Shown here in pieces: positions 56,575 through 64,000 of a stretch of DNA of 64,000 nucleotides. The first letter of the stretch is position 1. Each line of letters opens with the position of its first letter. The position numbers were made by a program, and so were the translations under genes. The notes under the pieces are model-generated. The model ran no database searches, was not told the origin of the DNA, and saw nothing but the letters and a program-made list of their open reading frames with translations. The DNA is taken from contig NZ_AMRM01000016.1 of NCBI RefSeq assembly GCF_000300335.1, positions 1 to 64,000 of the forward strand, in the 5' to 3' direction. Source of the DNA: Nitratireductor pacificus pht-3B. Its GTDB lineage: Bacteria > Pseudomonadota > Alphaproteobacteria > Rhizobiales > Rhizobiaceae.

Positions 56575-56616
56575 TCAAACTTAAAAAAGTGAAATTTCAT
56601 CTTTTTAAGCTTGAAG
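56575..56616. promoter_or_regulatory. Candidate MarR operator 2, 42-bp palindrome
   Basis: The core 56581-56610 is a 30-bp near-perfect palindrome centred on TGAAATTTCA (26 of 30 positions symmetric), flanked by TTCAAA (56575-56580) and CTTGAA (56611-56616). It is unusually AT-rich for this genome and lies between the divergent oxygenase and TRAP operons. The MarR encoded at 59507 is the likely reader. Confidence 0.6.
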
Positions 56617-56675
56617 AGCGCTCGATCTTGTGGAAGCCTTCATGTTGAGGGAATGCCATCAGGGAGGAGAACACG

Positions 56676-57701
56676 ATGGCCAGGATCATAAGAACGCTTG
56701 TATCTGCATCTATTCTATCGCTTGGGTTGAGTTTTGGCGCGACGGCGCAGGAGACGGTCCTGCGCATGTCGAACTGGCTTCCGCCGTCCCATCCCATCGT
56801 CAAGGACATGATGGTGCCGTGGGCGGAGCAACTGAAGGAAGCGAGCAACGGGCGCATCGAGGTCCAGATCCTCGACGCGCCTCTCGGCCCGCCGCCGGCG
56901 CATTTCGATCTCGCCGCCAACGGCGCGGTCGATCTCACCTTCGGCGTTCACGGCTATACGCCGGGCCGCTTCACGCTGACCGAGATCGCCGAGATGCCGT
57001 TCCTCGCCGACACGTCGGAAGCGCTGTCGGTCGCCTTCTGGCGTCTCTATGAGAGCGATTTGGCGGAGGCCGGTGAGCATCGCGGCACCAAGGTGCTCGG
57101 CGTGTTCGGCCACGGGCCGGGCCTGCTGTTCACCAAGGGCAAGCCGGTCGAGCCGCTGTCCGCCCTGTCGGGCGCCAAGGTGCGCGTCGCCGGCAACATC
57201 ACCAACAAGCTGGCCGAGGCCATGGGCATGGTGTCGATCCAGGCGCCGTCGCCGCAATCCTACGAGATCCTGTCGGGCGGCATTGCCGACGGCATTTTCT
57301 TCCCCGTGGAATCGGTGCCCTTCTTCAAGCTGGAAAGTCTCGTCGACACGGCGCTGCGCGTGCCCGGCGGCCTCTACAACGTCTCCTTCTTCTTCGTCAT
57401 GAACCAGGCCAAGTTCGACAGCCTTTCCGACGAGGACAAGGCGGCAATCGAGAAAGTCTCGGGCGAGGCATTCTCGCGCATGGCCGGCCAGGCCTGGGAT
57501 GCGGCCGATGCCGCCGGCATGAAGGTCATCGCCGATACGGTGACGTTCCACGACGCCACCGAGGCGGAGATGGCCGAGCTGGAGGAAAAGACCAAGCCGA
57601 TGTTCGACGACCTCGCCGCGGCCTACAAGGCGAAGGGCGCCGATTTCGACGCCATGCTCGCCAAGCTGAAGCAGGAAATCGCAACGGTGGCGGCTGAATA
57701 A
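56676..57701 (+). CDS. TRAP transporter substrate-binding protein DctP (system 2)
   Basis: This 341-residue periplasmic receptor has signal peptide MARIIRTLVSASILSLGLSF ending near ATAQ. LRMSNWLPPSHPIVKDMMVP, VHGYTPGRF and PGGLYNVSFFFVMNQAKFD closely parallel the system 1 protein at 33892, so the two probably bind related aromatic acids. GGAGGAG is about 6 bases before the ATG. Its stop overlaps dctQ by one base (TAATG). It heads the rightward operon that faces the Rieske oxygenase operon. Confidence 0.92.
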   Translation: MARIIRTLVSASILSLGLSFGATAQETVLRMSNWLPPSHPIVKDMMVPWAEQLKEASNGRIEVQILDAPLGPPPAHFDLAANGAVDLTFGVHGYTPGRFTLTEIAEMPFLADTSEALSVAFWRLYESDLAEAGEHRGTKVLGVFGHGPGLLFTKGKPVEPLSALSGAKVRVAGNITNKLAEAMGMVSIQAPSPQSYEILSGGIADGIFFPVESVPFFKLESLVDTALRVPGGLYNVSFFFVMNQAKFDSLSDEDKAAIEKVSGEAFSRMAGQAWDAADAAGMKVIADTVTFHDATEAEMAELEEKTKPMFDDLAAAYKAKGADFDAMLAKLKQEIATVAAE

Positions 57702-58210
57702 TGGCCGCGCCCTCCGGACAGATCGCTCTGCGGGTCCGGCGGTGGTTAAGACTGGCGACCGCGGTTCTCTGCGGCGCCTTTCTCGTCGCGCTGACACTCG
57801 TCACGGTGGTCGACGTGATCGGCCGTTACCTGCTTTCAAGCCCGCTGCCCGGCGCGGCCGAATATACGGAGATGCTGCTGATGGGAATCGTCTTCGTCGG
57901 GTTGCCTGCGGTCTGCCTGGATGACGGGCATATCAGCGTCGATCTCCTGACGGCGAGCCTGCGCGGTCTCGCCGCGAAGCTGCAGCTCATCGCAGCCCGG
58001 CTGATCGTCTCGGCTGTTCTGGGCGTCGTCGCATGGCAGCTCTGGAAGCACGGCACGCAGCTTGCGAGCTATGGCGAGGTGACCGTGTATCTGCGCACGC
58101 CGCTCGGGCCCTTCGCCCAGGTGACGGCGGTCATCGCCGGCATCTGCTCGATCGTGACCTTCGTCATGGCGCTGCTCAGCCTGCCCAAGGGCGATGGCGG
58201 GGGCGTCTGA
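57701..58210 (+). CDS. TRAP transporter small permease DctQ (system 2)
   Basis: This 169-residue small membrane subunit has four TM helices (about 17-40, 50-70, 88-110, 130-152). The family pattern VVDVIGRYLLSSPLPGAAEYTE is present, as is DDGHISVDLL in the first loop. Start and stop overlap its neighbours by one base each (TAATG and TGATG), so dctPQM are tightly coupled. Function is scaffold for the large subunit and docking with the binding protein. Confidence 0.92.
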   Translation: MAAPSGQIALRVRRWLRLATAVLCGAFLVALTLVTVVDVIGRYLLSSPLPGAAEYTEMLLMGIVFVGLPAVCLDDGHISVDLLTASLRGLAAKLQLIAARLIVSAVLGVVAWQLWKHGTQLASYGEVTVYLRTPLGPFAQVTAVIAGICSIVTFVMALLSLPKGDGGGV

Positions 58211-59496
58211 TGGCGTGGCCTTTCGGCATGGCGGCACTGCTCGCCCTGATCTTCGCGGGCGTTCCCATCGCCTTCGCCATGACGGCGGTGGGGCTCGTCG
58301 GCGTCGTCTCGATCATCGGCTGGCAGCCGGCGCTGGCCATGCTGGGCCAGGTCTATTTCGACAGCGGGCGCAGCTACACCCTGTCCGTGGTTCCGCTGTT
58401 CCTGCTGATGGGCAATCTCGTCGTCCAGTCGGGCGTCGCCGGCGATCTCTACGCCGCCGCCAATGCGTGGCTCCGCCACCGCAAGGGCGGGCTCGCCATG
58501 GCGACCATCGTCGCCTGCGGCGGCTTCTCGTCGGTCTGCGGCTCGTCGCTCGCCACCACGGCGACCATGGCACGCATCTCGCTGCCGGCCATGCGCAGAT
58601 ACGGCTATTCGGACCGGCTGGCCGCGTCGTCCATCGCCGCCGGCGGGACGCTCGGCATTCTCATTCCGCCCTCGGTGATCCTCGTCATCTACGGCATCCT
58701 GACCCAGCAGAACATCGGCAAGCTGTTCCTGGCGGGCGTCCTGCCGGGCATCGTCGGCATCATCGGCTACATGATCGCCGTGCGCCTTTCGCTGGTCATG
58801 TACAGCGAGCATCTGGAGACCGAGCCGAAGCTGCCGCTGATCGACCGCATCCGCGCGCTGCGCGGCGTGGTCTGGGCGCTGGCGCTGTTCGTCTTCGTGC
58901 TGGGCGGCATCTATCTCGGCGTGTTCACCGCGACGGAAGCGGCCGGCATGGGGGCGGGGGGCGCTTTCCTGCTGACCTTCCTGCGCGGCCGGCTCACCCT
59001 GCGCGCCACGCTGTCGACGCTGTTCGACACGGCCAAGACCACGGCGGTGATGTTCTTCATCCTGTTCGGCGCGCTGTATTTCCTGAACTACGTCAACTTC
59101 TCGGGGCTGACCGGCGATCTCAGGAACTGGATCAACGCGCTCGGCGTCGGGCCGTACCAGGTCATCTTCATGGTGGTCCTCGTCTATCTGGTGCTCGGCT
59201 GCCTGCTCGAAAGCATCTCGATGATCACGCTGACGGTGCCGATCCTGTTTCCCATCGTCACCGGCCTCGGCTTCGACCCGATCTGGTTCGGCATCTTCGT
59301 GGTGATCGCCACCGAGCTGAGCTTCATCACGCCGCCTATCGGGATGAACGTGTTCGTCATGCGCACGGTGGCGCCCGACATTCCGATCGAACGCATCTTC
59401 GCCGGCATCGTCCCTTTCGTGGCGATGGACATCGTACGGCTCGGGCTGCTCATCGCGATCCCCGCGATGGCGCTCCTGATCCCGAACTCCATGTGA
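58210..59496 (+). CDS. TRAP transporter large permease DctM (system 2)
   Basis: This 428-residue transport channel has about 12 TM helices. Characteristic stretches are VCGSSLATTATMARISLPAM, SIAAGGTLGILIPPSVILVI and SFITPPIGMNVFVMRTVAPD. It resembles system 1 DctM along its length. The ATG at 58210 overlaps the dctQ stop. The marR gene follows 10 bases later, suggesting that uptake and regulation are expressed together. Confidence 0.93.
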   Translation: MAWPFGMAALLALIFAGVPIAFAMTAVGLVGVVSIIGWQPALAMLGQVYFDSGRSYTLSVVPLFLLMGNLVVQSGVAGDLYAAANAWLRHRKGGLAMATIVACGGFSSVCGSSLATTATMARISLPAMRRYGYSDRLAASSIAAGGTLGILIPPSVILVIYGILTQQNIGKLFLAGVLPGIVGIIGYMIAVRLSLVMYSEHLETEPKLPLIDRIRALRGVVWALALFVFVLGGIYLGVFTATEAAGMGAGGAFLLTFLRGRLTLRATLSTLFDTAKTTAVMFFILFGALYFLNYVNFSGLTGDLRNWINALGVGPYQVIFMVVLVYLVLGCLLESISMITLTVPILFPIVTGLGFDPIWFGIFVVIATELSFITPPIGMNVFVMRTVAPDIPIERIFAGIVPFVAMDIVRLGLLIAIPAMALLIPNSM

Positions 59497-59506
59497 CAGG
59501 ACGGTC

Positions 59507-60022
59507 ATGAACACCATCGTCAAGAAAGAAAGCGGTATCGAGGTTTCGGGCAATGCCGGGTTCGTCGGCGAATACCTGCTCTACCTGCTCGCGTCCGCCA
59601 GCGACGTGGCGAGCGCCGCTTTCCACGCGCAGGTGCGGGCGAGGGGCCTCAGGGTGCCGGAGTGGCGGATCCTCGCCTGCCTCATCGACACGGACGGGCA
59701 GATGGTCACGGAACTCGCCCAGCTCTCGCTGTTCGAGCAGTCGCGCCTGACGAAGATCGTCGATCAGATGGCGATTAAGGGGCTGGTGAAGCGGCGCAGC
59801 GACGACCGCGACCGCCGGCGCGTCCGGGTCCATCTGACACCGGAGGGCCGCCGGCTTGGCGAAGAGCTGGTCGAGGCGGCGCGCCGGCACGAGCGGACGA
59901 TCGTCGAGCAGATGCGGCCGGGCGAGGCGGCTCTGCTGAAACAGGCCCTGAAGCGCATTCATGCGCTGTGCGAGGGAGCCGCGCCGGCCGGCGCCACGGA
60001 ACCGGGGGAACCCACGTCATGA
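59507..60022 (+). CDS. MarR-family transcriptional regulator
   Basis: This 171-residue repressor has a winged helix (LRVPEWRILACLIDTDGQMV, LSLFEQSRLTKIVDQMAIKG, and the basic wing RRSDDRDRRRVRVHLTPEG, about residues 48-115). MarR proteins of this group usually sense aromatic acids or their CoA esters. It lies inside the TRAP operon and its stop overlaps the Rid gene. AT-rich palindromes at 56543-56616 are the likely targets, giving coordinated control of the oxygenase and transporter operons. Confidence 0.9.
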   Translation: MNTIVKKESGIEVSGNAGFVGEYLLYLLASASDVASAAFHAQVRARGLRVPEWRILACLIDTDGQMVTELAQLSLFEQSRLTKIVDQMAIKGLVKRRSDDRDRRRVRVHLTPEGRRLGEELVEAARRHERTIVEQMRPGEAALLKQALKRIHALCEGAAPAGATEPGEPTS

Positions 60023-60468
60023 GCGCGCCCGCGAAGCCCGCCGCCGGCGCGCCGGCGACGCTGCTCCACCGGGTCCTCCAGCCCGAGGGCTGGCCGACGC
60101 CGAAGGGCTACGCAAACGCCGTCATGACCGATGGCGGCATCATCTACACGGGCGGGCTGGTCGGATGGGATGCCGAGGGCCGCTTCCCGGAAGGGTTCGT
60201 CGCGCAGGCGCACCAGACCTTCCGCAACATCCGCGACGTGCTGGCCGTCGCCGGGGCGGGGCCGGAGCACCTGACACGGCTCACCTGGTACGTGCGCAGC
60301 GTGGAGGACTATCTGTCCGACCCGAAGGGACTGGGCCAGGCCTATCGCGACGTGTTCGGGCGCTGCTTCCCGGCCATGGCGACGGTCGAGGTGACGCGGC
60401 TGGTGGAGGTCGAGGCGCTGCTGGAGATCGAGGCGACGGCGGTCCTGCCGATCAGCCAGGGGAAATGA
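60019..60468 (+). CDS. Rid family protein (non-archetypal RidA)
   Basis: This 149-residue protein has the YjgF/Rid fold: GGIIYTGGLVGWDAEGRFPE and AHQTFRNIRDVLAVAGAGPE are typical. In true RidA a catalytic arginine sits in PxRxxVEV; here that segment is FPAMATVEV with M120, so enamine deaminase activity of the RidA kind is unlikely and a Rid4-7-type role is more probable. The ATG overlaps the marR stop as ATGA. It precedes an opine-dehydrogenase-family gene, hinting at imine chemistry or protection in this pathway. Confidence 0.85.
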   Translation: MSAPAKPAAGAPATLLHRVLQPEGWPTPKGYANAVMTDGGIIYTGGLVGWDAEGRFPEGFVAQAHQTFRNIRDVLAVAGAGPEHLTRLTWYVRSVEDYLSDPKGLGQAYRDVFGRCFPAMATVEVTRLVEVEALLEIEATAVLPISQGK

Positions 60469-60472
60469 CAAC

Positions 60473-60536
60473 TGCCCTGTCGGGGCAATGGACAATTGCC
60501 CCGTGGGGGCAAGGGACAACCACCCCGTTTACGGGG
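60473..60536 (+). repeat. Three tandem hairpin-forming repeats
   Basis: Three imperfect units of about 25 bases each contain 'GACAA' followed by a hairpin: TGCCC/GGGCA (60473-60487), TTGCCCC/GGGGCAA (60496-60512, perfect 7-bp stem) and CCCCG/CGGGG (60523-60536). They occupy most of the 86-base gap between the Rid gene and the next gene. They could tune mRNA stability or translation. Confidence 0.7.
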
Positions 60537-60554
60537 CAAGGGAGAAGAGCGACG

Positions 60555-61631
60555 ATGAAGGTAGTGGTACTGGGTGGCGGCAATGGATCCTATGCGGCGG
60601 CGGCCGATTTCGCTGAGGCCGGCCATGACGTGCGCTGGTGGCGGCGCGACCGGGCGGATTTCGCCGACATCGCCGCGGCCGGCGGCATCACGCTGACGGA
60701 CCACAAGGGCAGCCGTCCCGTCGCCGTCGTGCCGACCGACGATCTGGCGGCGGCCCTCAAGGGCGCGGAACTGATCGTCGCGCCGACGCCGGCCTTCGCC
60801 CAGGAGGACATCGCGGCCCGCCTCGCGCCGCATCTGGAAGACGGGCAGGTGATCTACCTGCCGCCCGGCACGTTCGGCTCCTACATCATGATGAAGCGCA
60901 TCCGCGACGCCGGCTCGAAGGCGGACATCGCCATCGCCGAGACCGGCACGCTTCCCTGGCTGACGCGCAAGCAGGGGCCGCTCGAGGTCCGCGTGACGAC
61001 GCGCGCCTCGCGCCTGCCGACCGGCGTGCTGCCAGCGCGCCATACCGACCACGCGATCAAGGCCATCGCCGCCGTGTTCCCCGCGGCGATCGAGCCGGTG
61101 GAGGACGCGCTGTCCGGCGCGCTTATGAACGCCGGCCCGATCATCCATCCGCCGCTGATCCTCATGAATGCCGGTCCCATCGAGCATTTCGAGCGCTGGG
61201 ACATTCACAATGAGGGAACGCAGCCGGCCATCCGCCGCACCCATACGGCGCTCGACAACGAGCGCATCGCCATCCGCGAGGCGCTGGGCTATGGCGCGCC
61301 GCATTTCCCGCTCGTCGATCATTACGAGACCAGCGACTGGATGTACGGCAATCTGGCGCATGACAAGCTGGTCGGCTCGGGCGACTGGCACGAGAATCTC
61401 GACCTGAAGACCCACCGCTACATGCTGGAGGATGTCGGCCTCGGCCTCGCCTTCCTCGTTTCGGTGGGCGAATGGGCGGGAGTTCCCTGTCCGGTGGCGG
61501 CGGGCCTCCTGTCCATCGCCGGCGCAGTCGCCGAACGCGATTTTCGCGCCGAAGGGCGGACCATGGAACAACTCGGCCTTGCCGGCGAAAGCCGCGAGAC
61601 GGTGCAGACCATGCTGCGCGAGGGGCTGTGA
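60555..61631 (+). CDS. NAD(P)-dependent octopine/nopaline dehydrogenase family protein
   Basis: This 358-residue oxidoreductase has an N-terminal Rossmann motif VVLGGGNGSYAAA (4-16) and a C-terminal opine dehydrogenase domain (about 180-340) with the conserved His in NAGPIIHPPLILMNAG and an Asp in DNER. Family enzymes reduce imines formed from oxo acids and amino acids or act on related hydroxy acids. Here it sits between a Rid gene and a hydroxyacyl-CoA dehydrogenase, so it probably oxidises or reduces an intermediate of the local pathway. Its stop overlaps the next start (TGATG). Confidence 0.85.
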   Translation: MKVVVLGGGNGSYAAAADFAEAGHDVRWWRRDRADFADIAAAGGITLTDHKGSRPVAVVPTDDLAAALKGAELIVAPTPAFAQEDIAARLAPHLEDGQVIYLPPGTFGSYIMMKRIRDAGSKADIAIAETGTLPWLTRKQGPLEVRVTTRASRLPTGVLPARHTDHAIKAIAAVFPAAIEPVEDALSGALMNAGPIIHPPLILMNAGPIEHFERWDIHNEGTQPAIRRTHTALDNERIAIREALGYGAPHFPLVDHYETSDWMYGNLAHDKLVGSGDWHENLDLKTHRYMLEDVGLGLAFLVSVGEWAGVPCPVAAGLLSIAGAVAERDFRAEGRTMEQLGLAGESRETVQTMLREGL

Positions 61632-62614
61632 TGGCCGGCGATGCCGTCATCGCCTGCATCGGCGCGGGACGCATGGGCCGCGGCATCGCCCAGTGCGTCG
61701 CCTATGCCGGCCACGCCGTCCGCCTGATCGACGCCAAGGAGCGCGATGCAGCGGCATTCGCGACGCTGCGCGACGAGGCGCTGGGTGAGATCCGCACGGC
61801 GCTGGAGGCGATCGCCGCACTCGGCGCCTTCGATGCGAAAGCGGTCGCGCCGATCATGCAGCGGGTCAGCATCGTGCCGCGCGGCGAAGCGGCAGCCGGG
61901 CTTTCCGGCGCGCGCATCGTCTTCGAAGGCGTGCCCGAGGTGATGGAAGCCAAGCGCGACGCCTTCGCGCTGTTCGATGCGCATGCGGACGGCGACGCGG
62001 TGCTCGCCTCCACCACCTCGACCATGCTGTCGACCGAGCTTGCCGGGCTGACGGTTGCGCCGGAGCGGTTCCTCAACGCCCACTGGCTCAACCCGGCCTT
62101 CCTGATGCCGCTGGTCGAGCTCAGCCCCGCCGCGGAGACGGATGCGGCGACCACCGCCTTCCTGCGCGAATTCCTCGAGGGCATCGGCAAGGTGCCGATC
62201 GTCTGCAAGGCGTCTCCCGGCTACATCGTGCCGCGCATCCAGGCGCTGGCGATGAACGAGGCGGCGCGCATCGTCGAGGAGGGCGTGGCGAGCGCCGAGG
62301 ATGTGGACAAGGCGGTGACCTACGGTTTCGGCCTGCGCTTCGGCGTGCTCGGCCTGCTCGAATTCATCGACTGGGGCGGCGGCGACATTCTCTACTACGC
62401 CAGCCGCTATCTCGCCGGGGCGTTCGACGACGAGCGCTATGCGGCGCCCGAAATCATCAGCAGGAACATGGAGGAGGGACGGATCGGCCTGAAGACCGGT
62501 TCGGGCTTCTTCGATTATGCCGGCGTCGATGTCGATGCCTATCGCCAGCGCCGGATGGCGGCCTTCCTGAAGGCGCTGGACCATGCCGGGCTCGTGCGGC
62601 CGCCAGTACTTTGA
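61631..62614 (+). CDS. 3-hydroxyacyl-CoA dehydrogenase family protein
   Basis: This 327-residue NAD-dependent dehydrogenase has the cofactor motif IGAGRMGRG (10-18). The catalytic histidine is in NAHWLNPAF and the family pattern KASPGYIVPRIQALAMNEAA follows, with a C-terminal helical domain ending at GLKTGSGFFDY. It would oxidise a 3-hydroxyacyl-CoA, in keeping with the acyl-CoA ligase in the facing operon. The start overlaps the previous stop. Its own stop lies in the first copy of a 17-bp tandem repeat. Confidence 0.9.
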   Translation: MAGDAVIACIGAGRMGRGIAQCVAYAGHAVRLIDAKERDAAAFATLRDEALGEIRTALEAIAALGAFDAKAVAPIMQRVSIVPRGEAAAGLSGARIVFEGVPEVMEAKRDAFALFDAHADGDAVLASTTSTMLSTELAGLTVAPERFLNAHWLNPAFLMPLVELSPAAETDAATTAFLREFLEGIGKVPIVCKASPGYIVPRIQALAMNEAARIVEEGVASAEDVDKAVTYGFGLRFGVLGLLEFIDWGGGDILYYASRYLAGAFDDERYAAPEIISRNMEEGRIGLKTGSGFFDYAGVDVDAYRQRRMAAFLKALDHAGLVRPPVL

Positions 62615-62659
62615 AGGGACAAGCGCTTTGAAGGGAAGGGCGCTTTGAAGGGACAAGCG
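62609..62659 (+). repeat. Three tandem copies of a 17-bp unit
   Basis: CTTTGAAGGGACAAGCG (62609-62625) is followed by CTTTGAAGGGAAGGGCG (62626-62642) and a third copy identical to the first (62643-62659). The first copy includes the stop codon TGA of the dehydrogenase gene (62612-62614). Each unit carries the ribosome-site-like GAAGGGA. It lies 59 bases upstream of the third TRAP binding-protein gene. Confidence 0.9.
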
Positions 62660-62717
62660 AACGATATCTGAAACCGAACCGGGCGGAACAAGCCGGACAA
62701 CCAGAGAGGACGTAGAC

Positions 62718-63743
62718 ATGCACCAAGCCAAGTCACACACCAACGCCAGGACGCTCAGGCGCGGCCTCATCGCAACAGCACTCGCGGCGCTCGCCTTCAC
62801 GAGCGCCTTTACCGGTCAGGCCAATGCCGAGGAGACGCTCAGGGCTATCTCGGCCTTCCCGCAGTCGCTGGCCTTCTCGCAGAGCTTCAAGGGCTTTGTC
62901 GATCTCGTCAACGAGCGCGGCAAGGGCGTGATCCAGATCAACTATGCGGGCGGCCCCGAAATGTTCCCGCCGAACCAGCAGGTCGATGCGGTGCGCCGCG
63001 GCGTCATCGACATGCAGTACGGCCCGGCCTCCTACTATCTCGGCACCATGCCCGAGGCCGACGCGTGGGTCGGCTCGACGGTGACGGCGACGGCGGCGCG
63101 CGAGAATGGCGGCTTCGCCATCATGCAGGAGGCCTTCTCCAAGAAGCTCGGCGTGAACCTGCTCGCCCATCTCGACGCGGGCGTGAAATTCTACATCTAC
63201 ACGATCAACGAGCCGAAGCGCACCGATGACGGCGGGGTCGATCTCGACGGGCAGCGCATCCGCTCGCAGCCGATCTATAACGCCTTCTTCGAGGCGCTGG
63301 GGGCGATCCCGGTCTCCGTGCCGGTGCCGGACGTCTATACGGGCCTTGAGCGCAACACGTTCGACGGTTCGGGCTGGCCGATCGTCGGCATTCGCGATCT
63401 CTCCTGGGACAAGTTCCTGCGCTACCGCATCGACCCGGGCTTCTTCCAGACCGATCTCGCAGTGGTCATCAATCCGGCGAAATGGGAGGGGTTGAGCGAC
63501 GATGCGAAGAAGGTGCTCAACGATGCGGCCGCCGACTACGAAAAGATCTCCTACGATAACTTCCAGAAGGTGATCGAGGAGACCGACAAGGCGGTGCGCG
63601 ACAACGGCATGGAAGTCATCACGCTCGAAGGCGACGCGCAGGCGAAGTTCCTCGACCTCGCCTATGACAGCGCCTGGAAGCGGATGAAGGATTCCGGTTC
63701 GGAACATTACGACGCGCTGCGCAAGGCCTATTACGACCGCTGA
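62718..63743 (+). CDS. TRAP transporter substrate-binding protein DctP (system 3)
   Basis: This 341-residue periplasmic receptor has a long signal peptide (RRGLIATALAALAFTSAFTG, ending near ANA). The mature protein, with GGPEMFPPNQQVDAVRRGVI and GSGWPIVGIRDLSWDKFLRY, belongs to a different DctP branch from systems 1 and 2, so it probably binds another ligand. AGAGAGGA precedes the ATG by about 8 bases. It is followed by a strong hairpin and the start of a dctQ gene. Confidence 0.92.
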   Translation: MHQAKSHTNARTLRRGLIATALAALAFTSAFTGQANAEETLRAISAFPQSLAFSQSFKGFVDLVNERGKGVIQINYAGGPEMFPPNQQVDAVRRGVIDMQYGPASYYLGTMPEADAWVGSTVTATAARENGGFAIMQEAFSKKLGVNLLAHLDAGVKFYIYTINEPKRTDDGGVDLDGQRIRSQPIYNAFFEALGAIPVSVPVPDVYTGLERNTFDGSGWPIVGIRDLSWDKFLRYRIDPGFFQTDLAVVINPAKWEGLSDDAKKVLNDAAADYEKISYDNFQKVIEETDKAVRDNGMEVITLEGDAQAKFLDLAYDSAWKRMKDSGSEHYDALRKAYYDR

Positions 63744-63750
63744 CATCAGG

Positions 63751-63780
63751 GCGGCGGCCACCCGGACGGGTGGCCGCCGC
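63751..63780 (+). repeat. Strong hairpin between dctP and dctQ (system 3)
   Basis: GCGGCGGCCACCC (63751-63763) and GGGTGGCCGCCGC (63768-63780) form a perfect 13-bp stem with tetraloop GGAC. With no T-tract it more likely stabilises the dctP message or partly attenuates dctQM, giving excess binding protein. Confidence 0.6.
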
Positions 63781-63804
63781 TCCCGCACCGGGGAACCGCG
63801 CTTC

Positions 63805-64000
63805 ATGTTTCTGCTACGCATCTACAACTTGCTCATCCTCGGACTGGCGGCGCTAGGCGCGGCCAGCCTGATCTTCATCTCCGTGGCCATCATCATCGAC
63901 GTCCTGCTGCGCAACACGGGCTACCGCCCCTTCCAGTCGACCAGCGCCATCGTCGAATATGTGATGCTGTTCTCCACCATGGCGGCCGCGCCCTGGCTGG
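63805..64000 (+). CDS. TRAP transporter small permease DctQ (system 3, cut by window edge)
   Basis: An ATG at 63805 opens 65 codons to the window edge. The translation MFLLRIYNLLILGLAALGAA, then SLIFISVAIIIDVLLRNTGY and SAIVEYVMLFSTM, shows the first TM helix and the DVLLRN pattern of DctQ. It follows the system 3 binding protein by 61 bases; a dctM gene is expected just outside the window. Confidence 0.85.
   Translation, partial: MFLLRIYNLLILGLAALGAASLIFISVAIIIDVLLRNTGYRPFQSTSAIVEYVMLFSTMAAAPWL

Noticed and set aside
60473-60536. CRISPR-like array
   Set aside because: The repeats are imperfect, only three, adjacent without unique spacers and without cas genes.

Overview
The window looks like a chromosomal segment from a GC-rich alphaproteobacterium of the order Hyphomicrobiales (rhizobia and relatives). 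A Phyllobacteriaceae-type organism such as Nitratireductor would fit, because the reductive dehalogenase here carries its three catalytic residues at the same residue numbers as the characterised Nitratireductor pacificus enzyme. That placement is an inference from gene content; no rRNA or other phylogenetic marker is present, and no tRNA, rRNA, CRISPR array or insertion sequence was seen.

Bases 1-8800 hold part of a rhizobial flagellar locus. fliI (cut by the left edge), flgF and a DUF1217 gene run leftward; motA, fliM, fliN, fliG, flhB and a small unknown gene run rightward; visN and visR, the rhizobial master motility regulators, converge on them. The conserved order stops at visN, where fliF would be expected.

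Bases 9000-18300 form an alpha-glucoside system: aglE-aglF-aglG-aglA-aglK (binding protein, two permeases, alpha-glucosidase, ATPase), the divergent LacI-type repressor aglR with palindromic operators, and a GH1 beta-glucosidase. An atypical SDR follows. Bases 19600-24500 encode osmoregulated periplasmic glucan synthesis: opgG/D, a 51-codon gene in the opgI position, opgH and opgC.

Bases 24500-36900 are an aromatic-acid catabolic block: TRAP transporter subunits, fumarase, a NagL-like maleylpyruvate/maleylacetoacetate isomerase, a VOC protein, a flavin monooxygenase, DUF2783 and metallo-beta-lactamase-fold proteins, a TRAP binding protein, a fumarylacetoacetase-family hydrolase and a LuxR-type regulator. 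An identical 20-base palindromic site lies in front of two of its transcription units.

Bases 36850-41700 are the most striking part. A LysR regulator is divergent from a cytoplasmic, B12-dependent, respiration-independent reductive dehalogenase, followed by a complete NADPH-to-ferredoxin electron chain (ferredoxin reductase, [2Fe-2S] ferredoxin, 7Fe ferredoxin). The likely role is aerobic removal of halogen (for example bromine) from hydroxylated aromatics before the neighbouring ring-degradation pathway.

Bases 41780-46500 hold a large inverted repeat and a periplasmic copper amine oxidase, an aldehyde dehydrogenase and a FeaR-like AraC regulator. Bases 46600-64000 hold a second catabolic locus. 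Leftward it encodes a Rieske oxygenase (reductase, alpha, beta), an acyl-CoA ligase, a thiolase-fold protein lacking the catalytic cysteine, a DUF35-SDR fusion, a cyclase-family hydrolase and an SDR. Rightward it encodes a full TRAP transporter, MarR, a Rid protein, an octopine-dehydrogenase-family enzyme, a 3-hydroxyacyl-CoA dehydrogenase and the start of a third TRAP transporter, cut by the right edge. Palindromic MarR-type operators lie between the two arms. The proposed division of labour is uptake by TRAP systems, dehalogenation or oxygenation, ring cleavage, then delivery to fumarate, pyruvate and CoA esters.
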